Shown here in pieces: positions 1 to 6,637 of a DNA stretch of 10,911 bases. The stretch's first letter is position 1. The number at the start of each line of letters is the position of its first letter. Where the stretch lies: the NCBI GenBank assembly GCA_024206195.1, contig JAAGZO010001346.1, positions 1 to 10,911 of the forward strand, in the 5' to 3' direction. The DNA comes from a bacterium. GTDB taxonomy: Archaea; Nanoarchaeota; Nanoarchaeia; Woesearchaeales; UBA10216. Made by a program: the position numbers and the translations under genes. A model generated the notes under the pieces. That model had not been told where the DNA came from and did no database searches. It saw nothing but the letters and a program-made list of their open reading frames with translations.

Positions 1-1100
1 ATAAACTTTGCGTGTGCCTTAACAATAGTCTGGAAGTTCTTGCAGGACTTGATCTGCTTAACAAACTTCTTTTTGTTTCCGTCCTTCATCATCTTGAGTC
101 CGACAAGGGCAAAGTCAGGTCGCATTTCCAGAGTAACGTCCATCATCTTCTGAAAGACATCATCCTTTACACCCTTAAGGAACTGGTCAGTCATTCCACC
201 TGCAACCGCCCACAGCTTGTCCATTTCAAACTTGGCAATGGACTTGGGATTCTTGTAGATACTTGGCCAATTCAACTGCGAGTAGTACTTGGCGTATGCC
301 TGAAACTCTGTTGCAAACGCTTCCCCTGCTGACATAGCTACCAACTCAAATGCTTCATTGCTCGTAATGTCAGTGTCACCCAAGAGTCTTGATGCCCTTT
401 CGATTGCTCTTGGTGTTGAAGGCTTATCACCTTTCTTCACATCAGCATGGTACAACCTGTTAGGCTTCCAGTTAGTGAATGAAACCAGATGAGGGTTGAC
501 GTTACCAGCCGCCCATGCAGTCCAATCGTCAATGTTCACACCGATTTCACACTCAGCAAACCTGTCATGTAGAGGCATAGGCATATCGAAGATGTGTGCT
601 TTATCTTCTGCTCTATTACCAGCACCCATGCAGAATACATCTTCTGCAAGTGTTCTATCAGAGATACACCTATCATTGATGATCTGATAAGCTGAACCTG
701 CAACAGTTGGTGGTGCAAGGTTGATCTCATCAAAGAAGATAACTCCATCAGCCTTTTCCTGAGTGAAGTAGATTACCCAAGCGTATGGGATCGTCTTCAA
801 CTTCTCAGTATCCATCATGTTAGGGATACCTCTAAGGTCAGTTGAATCCATCTGACCGATACGCTGATCACAGAATACAAAGTACTTGTCAGCATTTTCG
901 ATCATCTCATTCTTCTGATCATCTGTAGTATCTTCCCACAGGACAAACTCTTTACCTTTGGATTTTGCTATCTCCGCAAAAACCTGTCTTGGGATCATAG
1001 ACTTACCGATACCGAAACCACCATACGTCATCAGTGGAACCTTTGTATTGTAACATCTCTTCAATGTGTTCTTGTAACCTATTGTCGTCAATTTATACAT
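1..1100 (-). CDS. MoxR-like AAA+ ATPase (partial, 3' end beyond window)
   Basis: The minus-strand frame is open from an ATG at 1100 to the left edge, giving 366 codons without a stop. Residues 27-34 read GGFGIGKS (Walker A). Around residues 117-126 is GVIFFDEINL (Walker B with the catalytic DE), then GAGNRAED (sensor-1 region) and HDRFAE, the DRF signature usual in MoxR ATPases. AAGGAA sits just upstream of the ATG. MoxR ATPases usually act as chaperone-like machines with a VWA-domain partner, and such a partner is encoded upstream on the same strand at 1552-2838. Two tandem phage-type promoters lie directly upstream (1151-1179 and 1257-1285). The ATPase class is seen directly; the partnership with the VWA protein is inferred from family knowledge and gene order. 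The substrate is unknown. Confidence 0.88.
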   Translation of the reverse strand, partial: MYKLTTIGYKNTLKRCYNTKVPLMTYGGFGIGKSMIPRQVFAEIAKSKGKEFVLWEDTTDDQKNEMIENADKYFVFCDQRIGQMDSTDLRGIPNMMDTEKLKTIPYAWVIYFTQEKADGVIFFDEINLAPPTVAGSAYQIINDRCISDRTLAEDVFCMGAGNRAEDKAHIFDMPMPLHDRFAECEIGVNIDDWTAWAAGNVNPHLVSFTNWKPNRLYHADVKKGDKPSTPRAIERASRLLGDTDITSNEAFELVAMSAGEAFATEFQAYAKYYSQLNWPSIYKNPKSIAKFEMDKLWAVAGGMTDQFLKGVKDDVFQKMMDVTLEMRPDFALVGLKMMKDGNKKKFVKQIKSCKNFQTIVKAHAKF

Positions 1101-1150
1101 ACCGTTTTCCTTTTGTTTGCGAGTCGAACCTTTATCAACTCATTGCTAAT

Positions 1151-1179
1151 ACTGTACTTCGTAGTCTTTTCCAAGTCAA
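1151..1179 (-). promoter_or_regulatory. Class A phage promoter, proximal copy before the MoxR-like gene
   Basis: On the minus strand, TTGACT (1179-1174), a 17-bp spacer beginning TGGAAAAGACT, then TACAGT (1156-1151). The same spacer start occurs in all seven copies in this window. The predicted transcript starts near 1144 and leads into the ATPase gene at 1100. Confidence 0.8.
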
Positions 1180-1256
1180 CAACTAATTTACTGTTACTAA
1201 CTCCTTTCATTTACCATGCTGTCTTGTGTTGTACTACCTCCTCTTACTGTTCCAAT

Positions 1257-1285
1257 ACTTTATATCGTAGTCTTTTCCAAGTCAA
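1257..1285 (-). promoter_or_regulatory. Class A phage promoter, distal copy before the MoxR-like gene
   Basis: Minus strand: TTGACT (1285-1280), a 17-bp spacer starting TGGAAAAGACT, then TAAAGT (1262-1257). It abuts the stop codon of the small gene 1286-1504, so it reads only into the ATPase gene. It forms a tandem pair with 1151-1179, and the sequence between the two copies shows no gene. Confidence 0.8.
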
Positions 1286-1504
1286 CTAAATTAAATATAA
1301 AAACACTTCATCTTTTGTTAGAACATTTATTGTGTATTCAGGCAAATCTTCTATAAGGTCTTCCATTGAAAATCTTATCCAACCTTTTTCTAAATACGTT
1401 GAATCCCAACTAGCGAAAATCAATTTCTCTTTAGAGCAATCCTCTGTAGTTTCCCAGATGCAATTACCACCACCTTTTATATATTGTAGAAAATAAGTTT
1501 TCAT
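1286..1504 (-). CDS. Small paralog-family protein (72 aa, C-terminal FLYLI)
   Basis: This 72-aa protein of unknown function belongs to the family of tiny proteins repeated across the window. It shares a Tyr/Phe-rich N-terminal strand (MKTYFLQYI), a tryptophan near residue 42 (GWIRF), and a C-terminus of the pattern hydrophobic-T-K-D-E-x-F-L (NVLTKDEVFLYLI, compare DILTKDELFLELV at 10333-10557). It lies between the VWA and ATPase genes on the same strand. No clear ribosome binding site precedes the ATG; instead a hairpin (1519-1537) lies between it and the VWA stop codon. It is probably expressed by read-through from the promoters at 2860-2969. No catalytic residues are recognisable. Confidence 0.75.
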   Translation of the reverse strand: MKTYFLQYIKGGGNCIWETTEDCSKEKLIFASWDSTYLEKGWIRFSMEDLIEDLPEYTINVLTKDEVFLYLI

Positions 1505-1518
1505 ATTAAGGAGAACCC

Positions 1519-1537
1519 CTGCCCCATTACAGGGCAG
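1519..1537 (-). other. Intergenic hairpin between VWA gene and small paralog
   Basis: CTGCCC (1519-1524), a 7-nt loop, then GGGCAG (1532-1537) can form a GC-rich stem in either strand's RNA. On the minus strand no U-run follows, so it is not a standard intrinsic terminator. It could be a processing site, an attenuator, or a weak terminator limiting read-through. Confidence 0.45.
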
Positions 1538-1551
1538 AGGTCAGAGCGTTA

Positions 1552-2838
1552 TTACCGCTTTACATCATTCAAACTTGTTACATCACCGTACTGCTCAATG
1601 ATCTGTCCACTACCATTTCTTGAGAGTACAAATAGTACATCTGCACCATCAGGAAGTCTTGGGTCATGTTCGATATAACCATCAGTCAGAACTACCAGTA
1701 GTTTAGTATGATAATCCTTTTCTTCCATGTACCTTGTGAGGCAAGACAACTCAGTACCACCACCACCGTAGAAAGTAAACTTCATCAGTTCATCCTGTGT
1801 ATCGTTGGTGACTTCTTTATCATCCCGTTCATCAACATGACAAGCCCAAGGAATAACACGCATCTTTACCTGTCGGTAAGAATTGGCAATTCCAATTACT
1901 TCTGCCATAAACTCTGTGTATTCTTCCTCTGAGATAGAGCCGGATATATCCACACCCACAATCAGTTCAAGACTTTCCTTAATAACTGTAGGAGTATAAA
2001 CCCCTGTTGAAATGAATCGTCTTGATGGACTCCGCATAGTATAGTCAACTGGCAGGTCATTGGTGATATAGGAAAAGAGTTTACTTCTCCAATCAACAAC
2101 TGGTTCAAGCATATTACCAAGCATCCGTTCCATGCTGGCAGAGATATTACCTCGCATCTTTGCCTGTGTAGCACCTTCGATTGCTTTCCGTTTCCAACCA
2201 TTTTCGTTTGCTTTCTGGTCAGCTTCGGTCTTGCCTTTACCTTGTCCTTTACCAGAGGCATCTTTATCCTCTTCAAGGTGTCCGTCAATCTGTCCCTCGT
2301 AGTTGCCCTTACCATCAGCTTTAACAATCTTCTTGATTGCTTTGGCGTTGTTGGCAAGTTCATCATAGACCTGTTCTGCGTTCTTATCGTTGAGGTCTAT
2401 CTTGATATCTTTACCACCAGCTTTACCACTCTGGAAAGTATATACTCCCCTATGGTCAGGAAGCAGGATGCCCTTTGGAGGTCTGAACCCTTCATCCATC
2501 AACATATAATTGATGCAAAGGTCAGTAGCGATATTCCAGAGTGTCATATCTCTCTTGCCCTGTCTCTGGAATGTCAGTGTAGCAACATGCCCTACTTCAT
2601 GTGCAAGGACAAACTTAAGTTCGTCATTGTCGAGAGTATCAACAAACTCTTTATTCCAGTACAAATCCCCGTACTGGTTCACTGCCATAGTCGGAACTTG
2701 GTCAGTATGTTTGGTGTTCTCGATATTCATGTTCATAAGGATATATGCGAAAAAGGCATGTGACTTGTTAAGGTCTACCTTTGTCTTTATAATCCTTTCC
2801 GCTGTGTTCAGGTCATACTGTAATCTTGATACGCTCAT
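1552..2838 (-). CDS. VWA-like / DUF2201-type putative metallopeptidase protein
   Basis: This 428-aa protein has two recognisable parts. The N-terminal part carries HEVGH at residues 80-84 (an HExxH zinc motif), followed by WNIATDLCINYML at about 101-113; this arrangement is typical of the DUF2201 'putative metallopeptidase' domain. Residues 185-212 form a low-complexity Lys/Gly/Asp-rich linker. The C-terminal part is a VWA-like domain with an apparently complete MIDAS: DISGS (297-301), Thr in GGGGTE (358-363) and Asp in LTDG (384-387). Start at 2838 is supported by ATAAGGAGAAAC before the ATG. Proteins of this type are usually encoded next to MoxR ATPases, as here. Whether the HExxH part is an active peptidase cannot be judged. 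Two tandem class A promoters precede it. Confidence 0.88.
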   Translation of the reverse strand: MSVSRLQYDLNTAERIIKTKVDLNKSHAFFAYILMNMNIENTKHTDQVPTMAVNQYGDLYWNKEFVDTLDNDELKFVLAHEVGHVATLTFQRQGKRDMTLWNIATDLCINYMLMDEGFRPPKGILLPDHRGVYTFQSGKAGGKDIKIDLNDKNAEQVYDELANNAKAIKKIVKADGKGNYEGQIDGHLEEDKDASGKGQGKGKTEADQKANENGWKRKAIEGATQAKMRGNISASMERMLGNMLEPVVDWRSKLFSYITNDLPVDYTMRSPSRRFISTGVYTPTVIKESLELIVGVDISGSISEEEYTEFMAEVIGIANSYRQVKMRVIPWACHVDERDDKEVTNDTQDELMKFTFYGGGGTELSCLTRYMEEKDYHTKLLVVLTDGYIEHDPRLPDGADVLFVLSRNGSGQIIEQYGDVTSLNDVKR

Positions 2839-2859
2839 GTTTCTCCTTATGTTGCTAAT

Positions 2860-2888
2860 ACTTTAACTGTTAGTCTTTTCCAAGTCAA
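2860..2888 (-). promoter_or_regulatory. Class A phage promoter, proximal to the VWA gene
   Basis: Minus strand: TTGACT (2888-2883), a 17-bp spacer starting TGGAAAAGACT, then TAAAGT (2865-2860). The predicted start near 2853 leaves a leader of about 14 nt that contains the AAGGAG ribosome binding site of the gene at 2838. Confidence 0.82.
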
Positions 2889-2940
2889 CAACTTTTATGT
2901 CTTATGGCTAACGTGCCTACCGTTTGTTGACGATGAAAGA

Positions 2941-2969
2941 ATAGTATATTACAGTCTTTTCCAAGTCAA
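2941..2969 (-). promoter_or_regulatory. Class A phage promoter, distal to the VWA gene
   Basis: Minus strand: TTGACT (2969-2964), a 17-bp spacer starting TGGAAAAGACT, then TACTAT (2946-2941). It is the second of a tandem pair before the VWA gene, mirroring the pair before the ATPase gene. Confidence 0.78.
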
Positions 2970-3016
2970 GGTGATTAGGAAGATTTTATAGATTATTTTT
3001 AGTCCACAACCACAGC

Positions 3017-3051
3017 CCTTATATATAAGGAATAGTAAAAAAGGATATTCC
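3017..3051. other. Palindromes in the divergent intergenic region
   Basis: CCTTATATATAAGG (3017-3030) is a perfect 14-bp palindrome. It is followed by an imperfect hairpin, GGAATA (3029-3034) with TATTCC (3046-3051). They lie between the minus-strand promoter at 2941-2969 and the plus-strand promoter at 3061-3089. An operator role is possible but unproven. Otherwise the stretch 2889-3134 holds only promoters. Confidence 0.4.
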
Positions 3052-3060
3052 CTAATAAAC

Positions 3061-3089
3061 TTGACATGGAAAAGACCATACAGTAAGGT
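3061..3089 (+). promoter_or_regulatory. Class A phage promoter, rightward
   Basis: TTGACA (3061-3066), a 17-bp spacer starting TGGAAAAGACC, then TAAGGT (3084-3089). Only the last base of the conserved spacer block differs from the other copies. It drives the plus-strand block that starts at 3135, with a leader of about 40 nt. Confidence 0.75.
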
Positions 3090-3134
3090 AGTTGGACAGT
3101 GAGACAAGATAAACAATAACAAAGGGAGATATGA

Positions 3135-4325
3135 ATGTCAAAGTATATAGAAACATTGCAGGGATGGAACGATGAAACAGTCAGTATGGCTAAAGATATC
3201 CAATATAAGGTAGGAGAGATACTTGAACCTATATCAGAAAGGTTTAAGACGGAATCTCTTAATAACATTCCACAAGTATTTGGTGAGTTCCTTTACTCTG
3301 CATTGGGTGATAGAGTAACAGGTCAACGTAGTTCTAAACTTAATATGACCCTGTTTGAGAAGGATAGCAAGTGTAAAGGTATAGCAACAGTTGCAACACA
3401 CAACGGTACTACCATAGAGGAAGAACTTGTAGCAGACTATAAAGCAAATGGCAGATACTACGATAATACACACACTAGTATTAACCGAAACATACAGGCT
3501 TATATAACAGCAGGTAGAAAGTTTGGTATATCATATCTTACTGGCAATGGTGACAGAGTGCATACAATGTACTATAGTGCTGGTAGTTGTTTCAAGTTCC
3601 TTACACAAGAGCACGTTGATTGTATAAAGAACAAAGCGAAACGTAAGATGACTCAGGACTTCTTGGATTTCAGAGATGAAATGTCTGCTAGTATTGATAG
3701 TATAAATAATAAGCTGATACCCGTTGATATTCCTATTAAGCATGGTATCATCTCCAATATTAATACAAGAAATAAATATGACACTGGGTATAAACCAGAA
3801 TCTGAGAATAACTTCCTTGTTATTGACAGTGTACTAGAAAGTAAAATCACACATCTTATGATAGATACTATCGATTTGAACGTATGGGATAAGGTAGAAT
3901 ACCTTAATAGCTATGATCTAAAAAGGGAAACTAATAATACACCGTCATATATATCTATGACATTCCTGAACATTAATGATGCAAATGCAGTGGTTACAAT
4001 ATTAGGTAATGTTGATTTAGATATGGATGGGATTCTTACTGGTATAGATCATGTTGCTGATCCATATAATACAAAGCCCACTAACAGAACAGATGCACGT
4101 AGGAATCATAATAGGATAACCGATGAAGGTGCTCTCAAGAATTATATCCAATATGGTTATTGTCAGGCTAAAGGATTTATAATGAATATGAATGAGGTCT
4201 TGACAGATGATATAGTTTCTGCTAAGTTAAATGAAGCTGTAGATTGCTTTAACAATATCAGCTTTAAACTACAGGAAGTGAAACGTAACAATGTAGATAT
4301 GTACTTCCTGAATGGCGATATGTAA
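3135..4325 (+). CDS. Phage protein of unknown function (396 aa)
   Basis: This 396-aa soluble-looking protein matches no family I can recognise. It has no evident signal peptide or membrane segment. GGGAG at 3124-3128 supports the ATG at 3135 over the out-of-frame ATG at 3131. The N-terminal 60 residues look helical, and the middle is rich in Asn, Asp and Thr. There is no obvious nucleotide-binding or nuclease motif. It is the first gene of the rightward block under the promoter at 3061 and is divergent from the VWA/MoxR genes, so shared timing of expression is likely. Its stop codon overlaps the next start (TAATG), which suggests translational coupling. Length and coding quality make it a confident gene; function is unknown. 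Confidence 0.85.
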   Translation: MSKYIETLQGWNDETVSMAKDIQYKVGEILEPISERFKTESLNNIPQVFGEFLYSALGDRVTGQRSSKLNMTLFEKDSKCKGIATVATHNGTTIEEELVADYKANGRYYDNTHTSINRNIQAYITAGRKFGISYLTGNGDRVHTMYYSAGSCFKFLTQEHVDCIKNKAKRKMTQDFLDFRDEMSASIDSINNKLIPVDIPIKHGIISNINTRNKYDTGYKPESENNFLVIDSVLESKITHLMIDTIDLNVWDKVEYLNSYDLKRETNNTPSYISMTFLNINDANAVVTILGNVDLDMDGILTGIDHVADPYNTKPTNRTDARRNHNRITDEGALKNYIQYGYCQAKGFIMNMNEVLTDDIVSAKLNEAVDCFNNISFKLQEVKRNNVDMYFLNGDM

Positions 4326-4636
4326 TGAGACATTATTGGAGACTTAAACATTGGACAAGAGTTATGGCAGATAAACTAACAGGATATAAGGTATTTGTTT
4401 CGTCAGGTGGTAACACTTGTCTAGGATGTGGTACAAGGATGCGTAAAGGACTTCCCTATATAGCTCCGATATCTGGTAAGAGAGTTATCAGAGAGAAGAC
4501 AGGGAAGTCTATATGTATCACCTGTATAAGTGAACTTACAGAGAAGATGGATGTAATAGCAGAGGCTTCAGAACTTGAAATTTATGAGAGAAGAAGGTTT
4601 TTAGAACATATGGATAAGGAGGATACTGATGTTTAA
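4325..4636 (+). CDS. Small zinc-ribbon-like protein (103 aa)
   Basis: The protein has CLGC at residues 32-35 and CITC at 64-67, two CxxC pairs 28 residues apart, which is the layout of a zinc ribbon or similar zinc-binding fold. The C-terminal 35 residues are charged and helical. The start used here overlaps the previous stop (TAATG) and has no clear ribosome binding site. An in-frame ATG at residue 14 (MADKLTGYKVF) is a plausible alternative start and would leave both cysteine pairs intact. The next gene starts inside its 3' end. The zinc-binding reading comes from cysteine spacing only; the partner or target is unknown. Confidence 0.72.
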   Translation: MRHYWRLKHWTRVMADKLTGYKVFVSSGGNTCLGCGTRMRKGLPYIAPISGKRVIREKTGKSICITCISELTEKMDVIAEASELEIYERRRFLEHMDKEDTDV

Positions 4637-4847
4637 ACCAAGACCAACAAGTATAGGTAATCGTTTAATATGTGATACGTTATATATAAGTTCTAAAGAT
4701 ATGATAACATTTCTAAAGGATGAACTGTTATATATCCTATCTAATCCTGATGAGGATGAGCTGACTAGTGAATATCTTAAGGATAGGGTAGCATTATTAG
4801 AGTATGGATTTGAACAATGGAAAGATAAAAGGAAAAAAGATAGTTGA
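4629..4847 (+). CDS. Small acidic/helical protein of unknown function (72 aa)
   Basis: This gene starts at an ATG with a strong AAGGAGG site (in ATAAGGAGGATACTG) located inside the end of the preceding zinc-ribbon-like gene, which it overlaps by 8 bp. The 72-aa product has a predicted helical segment (KDMITFLKDELLYIL), an acidic stretch (NPDEDELTSEYL) and a Lys-rich tail (KDKRKKDS). No family is recognised. Its TGA stop at 4845-4847 lies inside the -35 box of the promoter at 4844-4872, so this gene ends where the next transcription unit begins. Confidence 0.78.
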   Translation: MFKPRPTSIGNRLICDTLYISSKDMITFLKDELLYILSNPDEDELTSEYLKDRVALLEYGFEQWKDKRKKDS

Positions 4848-4872
4848 CTTGGAAAAGACTCTGAGATATAGT
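4844..4872 (+). promoter_or_regulatory. Class A phage promoter before 4895
   Basis: TTGACT (4844-4849), a 17-bp spacer starting TGGAAAAGACT, then TATAGT (4867-4872). The -35 overlaps the stop codon of the upstream gene. The predicted start near 4879 gives a short leader with AAGGAG for the gene at 4895. Confidence 0.85.
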
Positions 4873-4894
4873 TATTAACAACAAGGAGAATACA

Positions 4895-5293
4895 ATGAAA
4901 GATATGTTAGGTGGACAAGGCGGACAAGGTGATATGCTTAATGAATTGCTTAAGCAGTTACAGTCAGATGATTCTGTTATTAGAATCCAAATGAATGATC
5001 AGAGATTGACAAAGATTGCAGAGTATGATGTTACCAAAGGTTATACTCAGCTAACTCAAGCCACACCAGAAATACTTCAGGTTCGTTTTTGTGAATATAA
5101 ATCGATTGTAAAGAAAGGCGAGACGACCCTCAAACAACTTGAGGATGATGTGTATACTCGCTGGGGTGTAACAGAAGAAAAGAGGGAAAGTGCAGTTGAT
5201 AAGACACCAGAGGATCAGAAGCCCCTAATAGGGTTCAGTCCTAACAGTCTGGATGTGGCTGATATGGATGAAAACGATAAGAGAAATCATTAA
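4895..5293 (+). CDS. Phage protein of unknown function (132 aa)
   Basis: The ATG is preceded by AAGGAG and by its own class A promoter. The product starts with a Gly/Gln-rich flexible segment (MLGGQGGQGDML), followed by a helical stretch and a mixed central domain containing RFCEYKSIVKKGETTLKQL. It ends in an acidic tail (DVADMDENDKRN). No catalytic motif, membrane segment or family is recognised. It heads a compact group of small genes (4895-5871) that ends at the hairpin at 5879. Confidence 0.8.
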   Translation: MKDMLGGQGGQGDMLNELLKQLQSDDSVIRIQMNDQRLTKIAEYDVTKGYTQLTQATPEILQVRFCEYKSIVKKGETTLKQLEDDVYTRWGVTEEKRESAVDKTPEDQKPLIGFSPNSLDVADMDENDKRNH

Positions 5294-5307
5294 AGAAAGG
5301 TTGACAC

Positions 5308-5457
5308 ATGGAACAATGTTCTTACATAATGTGTGATGGGTACCAATGCCAATGCGTTGCAGACTCGACAGTCGATGGTAAGCCGTACTGTAGTGTTCAT
5401 GCTGAAGCAGTTAATAGTGGTGTTGATCCTATGGATAGAGAGGATTACGGCTACTAG
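5308..5457 (+). CDS. Tiny Cys-rich protein (49 aa), putative zinc-binding
   Basis: The ATG at 5308 follows AAAGAAAGG and reads 49 codons to TAG at 5455. The product has Cys at residues 4, 9, 14, 16 and 28 and His at 31, ending with a KPYCSVHAEAV segment. The YCxxH ending after earlier cysteines resembles the small zinc-finger-like proteins common in phages. The frame competes with another open frame (from 5333), but the cysteine pattern, the ribosome binding site and the close fit between neighbouring genes favour this one. Function unknown. Confidence 0.7.
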   Translation: MEQCSYIMCDGYQCQCVADSTVDGKPYCSVHAEAVNSGVDPMDREDYGY

Positions 5458-5476
5458 AAACGAGGGAAAACCGAAG

Positions 5477-5557
5477 ATGCTTGCATCTAGAACGAAGCGT
5501 AAGAAGCCAAAGGCTCCGAAACGCCCCAGAGTAAAACGTGCTAAGAAACTAAAATGA
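5477..5557 (+). CDS. Very basic 26-aa peptide
   Basis: A short frame from an ATG at 5477 encodes MLASRTKRKKPKAPKRPR and continues with further Lys/Arg residues to LK; more than half of the residues are Lys or Arg. CGAGGGA lies 10-16 nt upstream. Its TGA overlaps the next ATG (ATGA at 5554-5557), the coupling arrangement used elsewhere in the window. Such a peptide could bind nucleic acid, but no family is recognisable. The frame stays open upstream to 5333 inside the Cys-rich gene, so a longer product cannot be excluded, though that upstream part looks like a frame shadow. Confidence 0.5.
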   Translation: MLASRTKRKKPKAPKRPRVKRAKKLK

Positions 5558-5871
5558 AAAAACTTATACAAAAACTTAAATATAAATTCCTGGTTTGGAA
5601 ACATGAGAAGTTCTACCCATGGTTTGCCGTGCATAAAAACGATGCATTATTTAAAACCCTGGAAAAGGCTAATTGGTTCCCCTGGTATGGAAGAAAATTA
5701 GTATACGTAAAATCAAAAGATGTTTCAGAGCTAACAGTTACTGAACGTGATGTTAAAGAAGCTATACAGGCCAAAGATTATAAAAAGGCATTAGAAATAA
5801 TAATAGAACTTCCAGAGACCGCAAAGACAGTAGCACTTAAACAGGTAATACAGGCGAAGATTGATGCCTAG
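5554..5871 (+). CDS. Small phage protein of unknown function (105 aa)
   Basis: The start overlaps the stop of the basic peptide gene by ATGA. The N-terminus is basic and aromatic (KLKYKFLVWKHEKFYPWF) and a second Trp-rich patch follows (ANWFPWYGRKLVYV). The C-terminal half looks like two or three short helices (TERDVKEAIQAKDYKKALEI). No membrane segment or catalytic motif is evident and I recognise no family. It is the last gene before the terminator at 5879-5905. Confidence 0.78.
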   Translation: MKKLIQKLKYKFLVWKHEKFYPWFAVHKNDALFKTLEKANWFPWYGRKLVYVKSKDVSELTVTERDVKEAIQAKDYKKALEIIIELPETAKTVALKQVIQAKIDA

Positions 5872-5878
5872 TAGTTAG

Positions 5879-5905
5879 ACCTCTGGGGACCGTGTCTCCA
5901 GAGGT
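5879..5905 (+). terminator. Hairpin terminator after the 4895-5871 gene group
   Basis: An 11-bp stem with one G-U pair (5879-5889 with 5895-5905; ACCTCTGGGGA against TCTCCAGAGGT) and a CCGTG loop, followed by TTCTATATT. It starts 8 nt after the stop codon at 5871 and ends 14 nt before the -35 box at 5920, a natural boundary between two units. The T-run is weak, so termination may be partial. Confidence 0.75.
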
Positions 5906-5919
5906 TCTATATTATCACA

Positions 5920-5948
5920 TTGACATGGAAAAGACTTTAGTATATAGT
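5920..5948 (+). promoter_or_regulatory. Class A phage promoter before the 5956-6637 paralog cluster
   Basis: TTGACA (5920-5925), a 17-bp spacer starting TGGAAAAGACT, then TATAGT (5943-5948). The ATG at 5956 lies only 7 nt after the -10 box, so the predicted transcript starts at or within a base of the ATG and would have no leader. Confidence 0.87.
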
Positions 5949-5955
5949 TATTATT

Positions 5956-6195
5956 ATGAAGACAAGATACTTTAAAGTATTGATGGAAGATGGTGATTAT
6001 TCCATATTTGCTAAAAAACGGACACGGGAGAAATGTTTACATTCTACTATATCCCAAGGAGATCCGTTATATAAGGATTGGACTAATCCAACGACAATTA
6101 ATGATGCTTCATTAGAAGAATTGATACCCAAAAACAATAGTTATAGAACAGTAACAGAGATATCTGAAGAAGATGCATTCTTGGAGATGGTATGA
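5956..6195 (+). CDS. Small paralog-family protein (79 aa), apparently leaderless
   Basis: First of three tandem members of the small paralogous family. It starts MKTRYFKVLMEDGDYSIF, has a Trp at residue 42, and ends ISEEDAFLEMV, matching the family's C-terminal pattern. No ribosome binding site precedes the ATG, and the -10 box of the class A promoter ends 7 nt upstream, so a leaderless mRNA is predicted. The stop overlaps the next start by ATGA. TTGGAG, encoding Leu-Glu of the C-terminal FLEM, sits 6-8 nt before that next ATG and can act as its ribosome binding site. Function unknown. Confidence 0.78.
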   Translation: MKTRYFKVLMEDGDYSIFAKKRTREKCLHSTISQGDPLYKDWTNPTTINDASLEELIPKNNSYRTVTEISEEDAFLEMV

Positions 6196-6434
6196 TATTA
6201 ACGTATAAACTTGTAGATGGAAACCCTGAGAGAGCTAGTATCTGGGAACGGGATACTAAAACCGAGATGGAACGTTGTATCTGGGAAGAAGGATTTGCAG
6301 ATGATAACTACGCAACGGAATATAAAGAATGGCAACGTATGGAAGATATCGGAGAAGATACGTTACCAGAGTTATGTAAACAACCAAACATCAACAGAAT
6401 ATCTAAGGATAATGCTTTCTTGGAGATGATATGA
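6192..6434 (+). CDS. Small paralog-family protein (80 aa)
   Basis: Second gene of the tandem trio, coupled to the first by an ATGA overlap and to the third by another. It starts MILTYKLVDGNPERASIWER, has a Trp at about residue 47 in YKEWQRM, and ends RISKDNAFLEMI. Both the charge pattern and the C-terminal FLE motif place it in the family. Codons for the final Leu-Glu again supply TTGGAG before the next ATG. A second open frame at 6217-6429 covers the same DNA, but it lacks the family C-terminus and a ribosome site, so I treat it as a shadow. Confidence 0.77.
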   Translation: MILTYKLVDGNPERASIWERDTKTEMERCIWEEGFADDNYATEYKEWQRMEDIGEDTLPELCKQPNINRISKDNAFLEMI

Positions 6435-6637
6435 AAGCTAATGAATACACCTATGTAAGAGAATATGTTATAGATCATTATACTTTCTTTAGAATTAAAG
6501 AAGATGATAAATATGATATGTTATACGATGGAAAATGGAAACGCATGGAAAACCGATCCTTCAGATGGACTAAAGATGGGTATGACCATAGACAGGAAAT
6601 AATAGAAGAAGATGAGATATTCCTAGAGTTTATCTAA
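6431..6637 (+). CDS. Small paralog-family protein (68 aa)
   Basis: Third gene of the trio, starting in the ATGA overlap at 6431. It has Tyr/Phe-rich strands (EYTYVREYVIDHYTFFRI), a Trp at residue 36 in GKWKRMENRSF, and the C-terminus IIEEDEIFLEFI. Its stop (TAA, 6635-6637) lies within the last codons of the convergent small membrane-protein gene on the opposite strand, an 8-bp tail-to-tail overlap. No terminator is visible here, so convergent transcripts may overlap. Function unknown. Confidence 0.77.
   Translation: MKANEYTYVREYVIDHYTFFRIKEDDKYDMLYDGKWKRMENRSFRWTKDGYDHRQEIIEEDEIFLEFI

Noticed and set aside
1708..1932. A 74-codon plus-strand open frame
   Set aside because: It is antisense to the VWA domain coding region and shows no family feature; a shadow frame.
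2242..2763. A 173-codon plus-strand open frame opposite the VWA gene
   Set aside because: It lies wholly antisense to a gene with clear HExxH and MIDAS motifs, and has no promoter, ribosome site or recognisable domain.
5333..5476. Upstream part of the frame that encodes the basic peptide (MMGTNANALQ...)
   Set aside because: It overlaps the Cys-rich 5308-5457 gene, which has a ribosome site and a meaningful cysteine pattern. Only the Lys/Arg-rich 3' part from 5477 seems coding.
5290..5634. A 114-codon minus-strand open frame
   Set aside because: It runs antisense across three well-packed plus-strand genes and lacks signals of its own.
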